A DNA stretch of 40,106 nucleotides from Eutrophocola sp965662685 (lineage in GTDB: Bacteria; Pseudomonadota; Gammaproteobacteria; Pseudomonadales; Pseudohongiellaceae), in the NCBI GenBank assembly GCA_965662685.1, contig CBFIIQ010000030.1, positions 1 to 40,106 of the forward strand, written 5' to 3'. The notes under the pieces were generated by a model, which made no database searches, was not told the origin of the DNA, and saw only the letters and a list, made by a program, of their open reading frames with translations. Below are positions 32,584 through 39,960 of the stretch, piece by piece; position 1 is the first letter of the stretch, and every line of letters begins with the position of its first letter. Position numbers and translations under genes: made by a program.

Positions 32584-33267
32584 CTAGCGCCTGAGGAGCT
32601 TCAGCCAGCGCCAGAAATTGAGCAAGCCGGACAGTGAGCTGGCCAGATAGGTGAGGGCACAGGCTGTGAGGATGCGTCGAGCCGCACGATAATCACTGTT
32701 ACTTATATACCGGCCTTCGCGCAGAATGGGTAACGCGCGACCAAAACTGGCGTCGAATTCCACTGGCAGGGTGACAAAATGCACAATGGTATTGACCAGC
32801 ATGCTTAACACCACCACCAGAAACAGGGCGGGAGCAAGACGCGCACCGGCTGGGGTGAAGGCCACCAGAGGTAAAATCAGCAGGGCAAAACCGCCAGCTC
32901 TTTCCAGTTTTTGAGCGGTTCTGACCATGTTGGTTCGTGTCGTCAGGGGTTTATAGTTTTTTGCATCCTGCAAGGCATGGCCAAATTCGTGGGCTGCCAC
33001 AGTAATAGCAGTTAATGAGCGTTTATCCAGATTGTCTTTGGACAGGCGAACAGCCTTCTCGGTGGGATCATAATGATCACCCATATCGGTCCCTTCGATC
33101 TTCAAATATCCCATATCAAACTTTTTGCGCAGGTGCTTGATCAGTTCCGCGCCAGTACCGGGAATATCTTCACGATGGCCGCTGTATTTCTGCAGTATAT
33201 GTTTTGCCCAATACTGGGGGCCCAGAATGAGAGCAAATAGAATAATGCCAAGTATAAGGTAAATCAT
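32584..33267 (-). CDS. Membrane zinc metallopeptidase (YugP/Zn_protease_2 family)
   Basis: 227 residues. N-terminal membrane helix (about 2-20), zinc motif H93-E94-F-G-H97 within AAHEFGHALQ, hydrophobic helices at about 125-165, and the conserved EFDASFGRAL block (about 179-188) that supplies the third ligand in the family. A final hydrophobic segment precedes a basic tail (LNFWRWLKLLRR). Biological role in Gram-negatives is not established. It lies upstream of the heptamer array and transcribes towards the PQQ gene. Confidence 0.88.
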   Translation of the reverse strand: MIYLILGIILFALILGPQYWAKHILQKYSGHREDIPGTGAELIKHLRKKFDMGYLKIEGTDMGDHYDPTEKAVRLSKDNLDKRSLTAITVAAHEFGHALQDAKNYKPLTTRTNMVRTAQKLERAGGFALLILPLVAFTPAGARLAPALFLVVVLSMLVNTIVHFVTLPVEFDASFGRALPILREGRYISNSDYRAARRILTACALTYLASSLSGLLNFWRWLKLLRR

Positions 33268-33365
33268 GAATAAGACAGGTTTCTCTGGAAAACAGTGATA
33301 GCGGGCCTATGATCAGTGTTTCAGGGTATACAGTCAAAGCAGCATAATACAGCCCGAAGTATTCG

Positions 33366-33393
33366 TTGGTAATCAATCAGGTGCTGGTATAAT
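33366..33393 (+). promoter_or_regulatory. Promoter of the oxygenase-sulfotransferase pair
   Basis: Perfect -10 TATAAT (33388-33393) with an extended -10 TGG directly before it, and a -35 like TTGGTA (33366-33371) at 16-base spacing. Transcription would start near 33400, about 54 bases before the ATG. Confidence 0.65.
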
Positions 33394-33453
33394 TTTATCC
33401 AGGTTTTCAGCAAGCGTTAAATTGTCCGTTCCTGCAAAAAAGTTTCCCAAATT

Positions 33454-34158
33454 ATGCAAATCAAACCCGCACTCCATGCAGACCCAAAAACTTTAACCTC
33501 CGGCTATCAGAGTGCGGAACCCTTCCCGCATATTGTGATAGACAATCTGTTTGATAATGATGTGCTGGAAAAAGTGCGTAATGTTTTTCCCCGACCCGAT
33601 GGCATGGAATGGCGACGATTTGATAATCCTGAAGAAAAAAAATTGGGCTTCTGGCATACCTGTGACATTGATCCTTTTTTATATGATTTTCTGCAAGCTA
33701 TGAATGCGCCCCGCATGCTGGGATTTCTTGAGCAATTGACAGGTATTGAAGGGCTTATTCCGGACCCTTATTTTGGTGGTGCCGGTCTACACCAGATCTT
33801 GCCAGGAGGCTTTTTGAAAGTGCATGTTGATTTTAATGTACACCCTAAACTGAATCTCGATCGACGCTTGAATATGTTGGTATACCTTAACAAGGACTGG
33901 CAGGAAGAATGGGGAGGTCAGCTGGAATTGTGGGACCGGGATGTCAGTCATTGCCATGAAAAAATCACACCACTTTTTAACCGAACAGTGATTTTCAATA
34001 CCTCGGATTTCTCCTACCATGGTCATCCCCATCCCCTGCAGTGCCCGCAGGGTGAAAGTCGCAAGTCGCTATCCTTTTACTATTACACCAATGGGCGCCC
34101 TGAAGCGGAGCGTTCTGATTCACACAGTACGTTGTTTACCAAGACGCCAAACGAATGA
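33454..34158 (+). CDS. 2-oxoglutarate/Fe(II)-dependent oxygenase (prolyl 4-hydroxylase-like)
   Basis: 234 residues. The jelly-roll iron site is complete: H124-x-D126 (KVHVDFN), distal H189 (SYHGHPHP) and the 2-oxoglutarate-binding R203 (ESRKSLSFYYY). The spacing and YxN-type strand (LNMLVYLNKDW) fit the 2OG-FeII_Oxy_3 group of hydroxylases. It uses O2 and 2-oxoglutarate to hydroxylate an unknown substrate, probably in the cytoplasm since no signal peptide is seen. Its stop overlaps the sulfotransferase start (ATGA at 34155-34158), implying coupled translation and joint function. Confidence 0.88.
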   Translation: MQIKPALHADPKTLTSGYQSAEPFPHIVIDNLFDNDVLEKVRNVFPRPDGMEWRRFDNPEEKKLGFWHTCDIDPFLYDFLQAMNAPRMLGFLEQLTGIEGLIPDPYFGGAGLHQILPGGFLKVHVDFNVHPKLNLDRRLNMLVYLNKDWQEEWGGQLELWDRDVSHCHEKITPLFNRTVIFNTSDFSYHGHPHPLQCPQGESRKSLSFYYYTNGRPEAERSDSHSTLFTKTPNE

Positions 34159-34934
34159 GTGAGCTAAGTAATAACGAGCGGCCTGATTTCTTTATTCTTG
34201 GCGGCATGAAATGCGGCACCACGTCGCTATTTAATTATCTTGCACAGCACCCGGATATACTGCTACCTGCAGAGAAAGAGCTGCACTATTACGATATACA
34301 TCGCTATCAGGGTCAGACCCTGTCTGAATATCTTGAACGATTTCCGCGCAAGCAGGGGCAGCAGGTAACGGGAGAGGCAACACCGTTTTATTTGACCCAT
34401 CCACATTGTCCTGAATGGATACATCATGATTTCCCGCAGGCAAAATTTATCGTAATGATGCGCAATCCAGTTGATCGTTTTTGGTCCCAATTTAATCAGA
34501 TGAAACGTTATCGACATTATTCCGGCACTCCGGAACAAGCGATTGCGCTTGAGAAAAGTGAAGGTGATCTCCACTGGCAGAAGTTGCTGGCTGATCCTGA
34601 ACGCCCGGTGGATGATCTAAAGATGTGCTCATTGCTTCGGCGTGGTTGTTACGCAAAGCAACTGGATAACTGGCTAAAATGGTTTGATCGCGATCGCTTT
34701 TTGCTGCTTTTTACGGAAGACCTGATGAGAGATCGGGGGAATGTCGTTAATCAGGCCTTGGAGTTTCTTGGCTTTGATTCCGCATCTGGTCTGAGGCTGG
34801 ATAAACTGCATCATACGCAGGAGTATTCGCACATGACTGACAAGCTCAGAAGTGAGCTGGAAAATTTTTATGCACCACATAATCAACGCCTTGCTGATTT
34901 AATGCAGGTAACCCTTCCCTGGTATGTATATTGA
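34155..34934 (+). CDS. PAPS-dependent sulfotransferase
   Basis: 259 residues of the heparan-sulfate-type sulfotransferase family. The 5'-phosphosulfate loop is FILGGMKCGTTSL (13-25, K19 invariant) and the 3'-phosphate site is MMRNPVDRFWSQFNQ (R103, S111). It transfers a sulfate from PAPS to a hydroxyl or amino group. Soluble, no signal peptide. It overlaps the preceding oxygenase gene by four bases. The acceptor is unknown; bacterial relatives sulfate carbohydrates, lipids or small molecules. No sulfate-activation genes are nearby. Confidence 0.9.
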   Translation: MSELSNNERPDFFILGGMKCGTTSLFNYLAQHPDILLPAEKELHYYDIHRYQGQTLSEYLERFPRKQGQQVTGEATPFYLTHPHCPEWIHHDFPQAKFIVMMRNPVDRFWSQFNQMKRYRHYSGTPEQAIALEKSEGDLHWQKLLADPERPVDDLKMCSLLRRGCYAKQLDNWLKWFDRDRFLLLFTEDLMRDRGNVVNQALEFLGFDSASGLRLDKLHHTQEYSHMTDKLRSELENFYAPHNQRLADLMQVTLPWYVY

Positions 34935-35310
34935 GCTGGGTATTTTTGGCCGCACTTCAGTCTTTTTTTGTAGATATATTTCAATCATTCAAAATATAAA
35001 CTTGTTGTAAGTTACAAATAGACAAGAACTTAAGCTTGACTGGCGCTTCATCCATTTTTTGCTGTTTTGCCAAAATTGTCAGATGTTTGGCAAAATAATA
35101 CTGATTCCGGGGTAAACAGCACTGTTTTCGTCAATATTTGCTTAATAATTAAGGCTTTTATGCTTAATAACACAGTAAAACGGATTTATTTAACATAGAA
35201 TGGAGTTGTTAGATCGGTTCAAAGTTGATTTGGATTGATTCTAGAGCTGCTTTAGCAATGGTGATAGCGACAGCAGCATTTTTTATTCACCACAACAAGA
35301 TGATTATATT
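34935..35310 (+). other. Long upstream region of the cold-shock gene
   Basis: 376 bases without a gene, AT-rich. It holds a 10-bp inverted repeat (35065-35095), a palindrome CTTAATAATTAAG (35141-35153) and a direct repeat TGCTTAATAA (35139-35148 and 35161-35170, 22 bases apart). No classical cold box is recognisable and the SD before the ATG is weak (AAGATGA). A long structured leader, as in cspA genes, is plausible. Confidence 0.5.
35065..35095. repeat. 10-bp inverted repeat upstream of the cold-shock gene
   Basis: TTTTGCCAAA (35065-35074) and TTTGGCAAAA (35086-35095) are perfect inverted copies with an 11-base loop. No T-run follows on the plus strand. It could be an operator or a leader hairpin. 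Confidence 0.75.
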
Positions 35311-35517
35311 ATGAGTAAAGGTACAGTTAAGTGGTTCAATGCAGATAAAGGTTTTGGCTTTATCACTCCTGAAGATGGCGGCAAGGATTTATTTGTTCAT
35401 CATTCTGAAATCGAAGCAGGTGGCGGTTACGCAACCTTGAATGATGGCCAGGAAGTTGAGTTTGAAGTTGGTCAGGGTCAGAAAGGACCGTGCGCTAATA
35501 AAGTAAAACCAGTATAA
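35311..35517 (+). CDS. Cold-shock domain protein (CspA family)
   Basis: 68 residues, a single cold-shock OB fold. RNP1 KGFGFI (13-18) and RNP2 LFVHH (27-31) are intact. It binds single-stranded RNA/DNA and acts as an RNA chaperone. Size and sequence match CspA-type proteins; whether it is cold-induced or constitutive cannot be told. It stands alone between two non-coding stretches and ends at a strong terminator. Confidence 0.97.
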   Translation: MSKGTVKWFNADKGFGFITPEDGGKDLFVHHSEIEAGGGYATLNDGQEVEFEVGQGQKGPCANKVKPV

Positions 35518-35583
35518 GGCAGAACATTAAGCGTGCCAGTATAAGAAAAATAATAGCACGCTGAATAAGTAGTACTTACAAAA

Positions 35584-35619
35584 AGGCGCATAAAGAAATT
35601 CTTTATGCGCTTTTTTTTT
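35584..35619 (+). terminator. Intrinsic terminator after the cold-shock gene
   Basis: Stem GCGCATAAAG (35586-35595)/CTTTATGCGC (35601-35610), loop AAATT, then a run of T from 35611 to 35619. Flanking A/T pairs extend the stem. Confidence 0.95.
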
Positions 35620-35690
35620 ATCCTGTAAATGCTCACGCCCCGGCGAGTTATTTTTTTCTGAACACCGGTATTGAAAGTATCCTTTGTTAA

Positions 35691-36524
35691 ATGAACCATA
35701 CGCATAAGCAACACCATGCGGCCCGCATTGTTTATATTCCTCATGGCGGTGGGCCGATGCCATTATTAAAAGATCCAGGGCATGATGCCCTGATCAACTT
35801 TCTTCAGTCTTTTTCAGGAAGAGTTGAGCGCCCCGAAGCTATCCTTATTATTAGTGCGCACTGGGAGGAGGTCAGTCCGAGCCTGACCAGCGCCTCAGCA
35901 CCTGATTTGATTTATGATTATGGTGGTTTTCCGCCAGAGACCTATGCCATTCAGTACCCGGCTCCCGGAAGTCCTCACCTGAGTCGTGAAATTGCAGCAT
36001 TACTTGAATCTCAATCTATTTCGACAAGACTTGATGATCAGCGTGGCTTTGATCATGGTATGTTTGTGCCATTGAAACTGATGTACCCGGAAGCTGATAT
36101 CCCTTGTGTTCAGCTCTCCCTGCTCAACACTCTGAATGCGCAAGATCATATTGCTTTTGGTAAAGCGCTAGCTCCCCTGAAAGAAAAAAATATTCTGATC
36201 GTCGGCTCAGGAATGTCTTTCCATAATCTTCGCTCGTTTTTTATGCCTGGCCTGGTAAGTGAAGAGGAAAACCTTGCTTTTGATTCCTGGTTAAGAGAAA
36301 CCTGTGTAAGTGAAGCTCTTACACCTAAAGAAAGAGAAAATCGGCTGATAAACTGGCAGCAGGCTCCTGCGGCATTGAAATGCCATCCCAGACCCGAGCA
36401 TTTGTTACCCTTGCATGTATGCTTTGGCATCGCCAGTGACAGCAGCAATGAGACAGGCGTCAATGCTGAGCTGGTATTCAGTGATGAAGTCATGGGACGC
36501 CGAGTCAGCGGTTTTTTGTGGTAA
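35691..36524 (+). CDS. LigB-type extradiol ring-cleavage dioxygenase (YgiD/DODA family)
   Basis: 277 residues. Metal and acid/base histidines of the family are visible: H18 (IPHGGGPMPLL), H57 (SAHWEE), H122 (FDHGMFVPL) and H237 (HPRPEHLLPLH). The family includes E. coli YgiD, which opens DOPA at the 4,5 bond, and plant DODA. Natural substrates in marine bacteria are unknown; catechols made by the LigM-type enzyme are one possibility, but the genes are 8 kb apart. No strong SD at 35691. Single gene, convergent with ahcY. Confidence 0.88.
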   Translation: MNHTHKQHHAARIVYIPHGGGPMPLLKDPGHDALINFLQSFSGRVERPEAILIISAHWEEVSPSLTSASAPDLIYDYGGFPPETYAIQYPAPGSPHLSREIAALLESQSISTRLDDQRGFDHGMFVPLKLMYPEADIPCVQLSLLNTLNAQDHIAFGKALAPLKEKNILIVGSGMSFHNLRSFFMPGLVSEEENLAFDSWLRETCVSEALTPKERENRLINWQQAPAALKCHPRPEHLLPLHVCFGIASDSSNETGVNAELVFSDEVMGRRVSGFLW

Positions 36525-36567
36525 GGGAAAATCCTGTCAGGCAGCTTTAGAGAATAAAGCGGGGAAT

Positions 36568-36593
36568 AAAAAAAGGGCGCCCAAAGGCGCCCT
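36568..36593 (-). terminator. Intrinsic terminator of ahcY
   Basis: Stem AGGGCGCC (36574-36581)/GGCGCCCT (36586-36593) with loop CAAA. On the minus strand it is followed by TTTTTTT (complement of 36568-36574). It lies 24 bases beyond the ahcY stop and may also stop the convergent dioxygenase transcript. Confidence 0.92.
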
Positions 36594-36616
36594 CACTATT
36601 TTCAACATTCTTATTA

Positions 36617-37996
36617 TTAGTATTTATAGCTTTCTGGTTTGAATGGACCTTCAACAGGAATGCCCAGATAATCTGATTGCTGCTGGGTCATCCTGGTGAT
36701 GACGCCACCAAAACCTTTAACCATACAGGCTGCCACTTCTTCATCGAGAGCCTTGGGCAGCACTTCAACTTTCAGGTTTGCCTTTTTAAACGACTCGTCC
36801 AGGTCAGCAAACTTTCGTTCCCACAGATACATTTGAGCCAGTACCTGGTTGGAGAAAGAACCGTCCATGATGCGAGAAGGATGGCCAGTAGCATTACCCA
36901 GATTGATAAGGCGTCCTTCGGACAGCAGAATCAGATAATCTTCATTGCCATCAGCATCCTTACCTCGAATAACACGATGAACCTGTGGCTTAACTTCATC
37001 GAGCTCCCAATGCTCACGCATATAGGCAGTATTAATTTCGCTATCAAAGTGACCGATATTGCAAACAACCGCATTGGATTTAAGTGCCATCAGCATATTC
37101 TTGTCGCAGACATCTACATTACCAGTTGTGGTACAGATCAGGTCTGTATTCTGTAGTAATGCTGTATTGATACAGTCTGGTTTGCCGGTATTTATTCCAT
37201 CTATATAAGGAGAAACGACTTCATAGCCGTCCATGCAGGCTTGCATGGCACAGATAGGATCAATTTCAGAGATTCTGACAATCATGCCTTCCTGGCTCAG
37301 ACTCTGCGCAGAGCCTTTGCCTACATCACCATAACCTACAACCAGGGCTTTCTTGCCTGACAAGAGCATGTCAGTACCACGCTTGATGCCGTCGTTAAGG
37401 CTGTGACGACAACCATACTTGTTGTCATTCTTTGACTTGGTGATAGAGTCATTCACATTGATGGCTGGAACCTTGAGTTCGCCTTTTGCCAGCATTTCGA
37501 TAAGACGGTGAACACCGGTAGTGGTTTCCTCAGTGATGCCATGAACATTGTCGAGAATCTCTGGATACTTGTTATGGGCCATGGAAGTCAGATCGCCACC
37601 ATCGTCAAGGAGCATATTGCAGTCCCAGGGTTTACCATCTTTAAGGATGGTCTGTTCGATACACCACTCGGCTTCTTCTTCTGTCTGGCCCTTCCAGGCA
37701 TAGACGGCAACACCGGCAGCAGCCATAGCGGCAGCGGCATGATCCTGTGTAGAGAAAATATTACAGGACGACCAGCGCACTTCTGCACCCAGTACCATCA
37801 GGGTTTCGATCAGTACGGCGGTCTGAATGGTCATGTGAATACAGCCAATGATTTTTGCACCGGCTAGTGGTTGACTGGCACCATATTTGTCACGCAGCGT
37901 CATTAGTGAAGGCATCTCTGCTTCCGCCAGAGTGATTTCCTTGCGGCCAAATTCGGCAAGGCCAATGTCCGCGACTTTATAATCTTCTTTGCTCAT
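36617..37996 (-). CDS. ahcY: S-adenosylhomocysteine hydrolase
   Basis: 459 residues. It splits S-adenosylhomocysteine to adenosine and homocysteine, clearing the product inhibitor of methyltransferases. NAD site GYGDVGKG at 221-228, substrate block CIHMTIQTAVLIETL (52-66) and the typical KPESYKY C-terminus with the conserved Lys-Tyr are present. The long form with the ~40-residue insertion at about 151-190 is normal for bacteria. SD AAAGGAAAG (38005-38013) precedes the ATG and abuts the T-run of an upstream terminator-like hairpin, so expression likely depends on read-through from metK. Confidence 0.98.
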   Translation of the reverse strand: MSKEDYKVADIGLAEFGRKEITLAEAEMPSLMTLRDKYGASQPLAGAKIIGCIHMTIQTAVLIETLMVLGAEVRWSSCNIFSTQDHAAAAMAAAGVAVYAWKGQTEEEAEWCIEQTILKDGKPWDCNMLLDDGGDLTSMAHNKYPEILDNVHGITEETTTGVHRLIEMLAKGELKVPAINVNDSITKSKNDNKYGCRHSLNDGIKRGTDMLLSGKKALVVGYGDVGKGSAQSLSQEGMIVRISEIDPICAMQACMDGYEVVSPYIDGINTGKPDCINTALLQNTDLICTTTGNVDVCDKNMLMALKSNAVVCNIGHFDSEINTAYMREHWELDEVKPQVHRVIRGKDADGNEDYLILLSEGRLINLGNATGHPSRIMDGSFSNQVLAQMYLWERKFADLDESFKKANLKVEVLPKALDEEVAACMVKGFGGVITRMTQQQSDYLGIPVEGPFKPESYKY

Positions 37997-38010
37997 AATC
38001 TCGTCTTTCC

Positions 38011-38048
38011 TTTAATAAAAAGGTCAGGGTAATGACTTACCCTGACCT
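38011..38048 (-). terminator. Intrinsic terminator/attenuator hairpin between metK and ahcY
   Basis: Minus-strand stem AGGTCAGGGTAA/TTACCCTGACCT (12 perfect pairs) with loop GTCA, followed by TTTTTATT. The ahcY SD begins within the same bases (TTAAAGGAAAG), leaving no room for a promoter downstream. Upstream, 38080-38129 contains mutually exclusive short hairpins (GCAGG-CTT-CCTGC versus CCTGCA-TAC-TGCAGG) and a TGCAGGTC next to the terminator arm. Confidence 0.8.
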
Positions 38049-38129
38049 GCATATCATTTAAATGTTAGTTGAATTTTTGATAATAACTATCTGCAATCGG
38101 AGACCTGCAGTATGCAGGAAGCCTGCTGC

Positions 38130-39290
38130 CTACAGACCAGCACCTGATTTCAGTGCGTCAGCTTTATCAGTTTTTTCCCAGGAGAACTGCTCGCGACCAA
38201 AGTGACCATAAGCTGCAGTTTCACGATAAATAGGACGTAACAGATCCAGCGTGGCAATGAGACCGGCAGGTTTGCAATCAAAATTCTCGCGAACCAGCGC
38301 AGTAATCTTGCCATCATCAATTTTGCCAGTACCAAAGGTATCTACCAGAATGGAAGTAGGTTCGGCTACACCAATAGCATAGGAAAGCTGAACTTCACAT
38401 TTTGATGCAATACCCGCTGCTACGATATTCTTGGCAATGTAGCGCGCCAGATAAGCAGCAGAGCGGTCAACTTTGGAAGGGTCTTTACCGGAGAAAGCAC
38501 CGCCGCCATGACGTGCCATGCCACCGTAGGTATCCACAATAATTTTACGACCTGTCAGACCACAGTCACCATGAGGGCCGCCAACGATAAACTGACCGGT
38601 GGGGTTGATATGGTACTTGGTATCCCCATCAAGCAGTTCTGCAGGCAATACTGGCTTGATGATTTCTTCCATGACAGCTTCATGAAGCTGTTCCTGGGTT
38701 ATGTCGGCGCTATGCTGGGTAGAAAGAACAACTGCATCAATCGAATGTGGTTTGCCATCTACATAGCGATAAGTCAGCTGACTTTTTGCGTCAGGCAAGA
38801 GGAATGGCAGTTTGCCGTTTTTTCTTACTTCAGCCTGTTTTGCTACCAGCAAGTGTGAATAAGTGATTGGGGCAGGCATCAATACGTCTGTTTCATCGCA
38901 GGCATAACCAAACATCAGCCCCTGGTCACCAGCACCCTGTTCCTTGTGCAGACCTTCTCCGGCGGTAACACCCATTGAGATGTCGGGAGATTGTTTGCCT
39001 ATGGCATTCAGGACGGCACAGTTGTGGCCATCAAAACCTTCCGAAGAACCGTCATAACCAATATCAAGAATCACGCCTCTGATGATTTCTTCAACGTCAA
39101 TCACTGCGGTCGTGGTAACTTCGCCAGCAACCAATGCAAGACCGGTATTAACCAGAGTTTCTACTGCGACTCGTGATTTGGGATCCTGCGCCAGCAGCGC
39201 ATCGAGGATGGCATCAGATATTTGGTCAGAAACTTTATCCGGGTGTCCTTCAGACACAGACTCAGATGTAAACAATACTGCTTCAGTCAT
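38130..39290 (-). CDS. metK: S-adenosylmethionine synthetase
   Basis: 386 residues. It makes S-adenosylmethionine from methionine and ATP. Family motifs: ESVSEGHPDKVSDQISDAILD (9-29), GAGDQGLMFGYA (about 117-128), and GGGAFSGKDPSKVDRSAAYLARY (about 260-282). Cytosolic homotetramer. SD AGAAGGAAAG lies upstream. Its leader contains a possible closed RNA fold (39314-39436). Metk is followed after 133 bases by ahcY, and tkt is divergent, as in many gammaproteobacteria. Confidence 0.98.
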   Translation of the reverse strand: MTEAVLFTSESVSEGHPDKVSDQISDAILDALLAQDPKSRVAVETLVNTGLALVAGEVTTTAVIDVEEIIRGVILDIGYDGSSEGFDGHNCAVLNAIGKQSPDISMGVTAGEGLHKEQGAGDQGLMFGYACDETDVLMPAPITYSHLLVAKQAEVRKNGKLPFLLPDAKSQLTYRYVDGKPHSIDAVVLSTQHSADITQEQLHEAVMEEIIKPVLPAELLDGDTKYHINPTGQFIVGGPHGDCGLTGRKIIVDTYGGMARHGGGAFSGKDPSKVDRSAAYLARYIAKNIVAAGIASKCEVQLSYAIGVAEPTSILVDTFGTGKIDDGKITALVRENFDCKPAGLIATLDLLRPIYRETAAYGHFGREQFSWEKTDKADALKSGAGL

Positions 39291-39313
39291 GCTTTGCTTT
39301 CCTTCTATTATTT

Positions 39314-39436
39314 GCAGACCACACTGTGTTCGTTTTCAAATCATGCGCCAGGCTTTAGCGGCCTTGATGCCAGAGTTAAAAGTTACATGTGTGACAGCAT
39401 TCGTCACAACATATATCACAACTACAGGGGGTCTGC
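39314..39436 (-). promoter_or_regulatory. Possible structured leader RNA of metK
   Basis: On the minus strand GCAGACC (39436-39430) and GGTCTGC (39320-39314) could close a fold of 123 bases ending 24 bases before the ATG. Inside, TGTGAC/GTCACA forms a hairpin with loop GAATGCT, extended by ATG/CAT across one bulged T, and AGGC/GCCT forms another with loop CGCTAAA. A lone seven-base closing pair is expected about once by chance in such a region, so support is weak to moderate. No known SAM riboswitch core is seen. Confidence 0.35.
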
Positions 39437-39828
39437 TTACTGGTTATAGATTAGATTAGATTTATCGAAGGTTTATTATAATTACCTGACCTCATTCTCC
39501 CCCCGGGATTTTACTGGTCAAGTACCACGTTTGGTAGCCGCTTCGACATTTCTCCTGAATCTTACGAAAATACCTGCAAACCTGTAATTCTTCAGACCGC
39601 CCATTGGCCATGGTCAATATCACCAATAGCAGGTCAGCTTGATAAAGCTGCTTCCAAAATCTGGTAATGGGAGGTACTGGTTATCTGAAATATTCTATAT
39701 TTTTATAATCAGACCGGAATTACAGAGGCCAGAATGTATCACCCTATCAGCCTTTAGGCAAATATGCTTATAGCAGTAAATCCACGATATAAAAGGCTGT
39801 AAATGTGCCCTTTGTGTGTAGCAAATTA

Positions 39829-39912
39829 GACTTGGCTGGGAGACAATAGCCAGCCTTTGCGAAAGCCAAATAAAAGAAACTGTCACGATTCTGAAGTGCT
39901 CGAATCCAAGTC
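39829..39912 (+). promoter_or_regulatory. Possible folded leader of tkt
   Basis: GACTTGG (39829-39835) and CCAAGTC (39906-39912) could close an 84-base element. Inside are CTGG/CCAG (39836-39839 with 39850-39853), CTTT/AAAG with loop GCG (39855-39865) and ATTC/GAAT (39888-39905). It ends 48 bases before the tkt ATG. It is not a tRNA: no proper D or T arm. Confidence 0.3.
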
Positions 39913-39960
39913 AGCCGTTAAGCAAAACTATTAATTTAAAAATCGGGTAGGAGAAGACGT

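Larger units (their letters stand above)
39291..39960. other. Intergenic region between metK and tkt
   Basis: 670 bases without a supported gene. It contains the metK leader (minus strand, 39314-39436), three tandem TAGAT units (39447-39461), a TATAAT on the minus strand (39475-39480) without a clear -35, a TATAAT on the plus strand (39704-39709) with a weak -35, and a possible folded tkt leader (39829-39912). In Pseudomonas an ArsR-type regulator gene sits here; none is present. Confidence 0.6.

Noticed and set aside
37997..38129. Known SAH riboswitch before ahcY
   Set aside because: The conserved GAGGAGCG...GCUGC-type core is not present in the 133-bp gap; only the hairpins described are seen.
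39829..39912. tRNA (long variable arm type)
   Set aside because: The outer 7-bp pair and CTCGAATCC look tRNA-like, but D arm, anticodon arm and T-stem pairing are absent.
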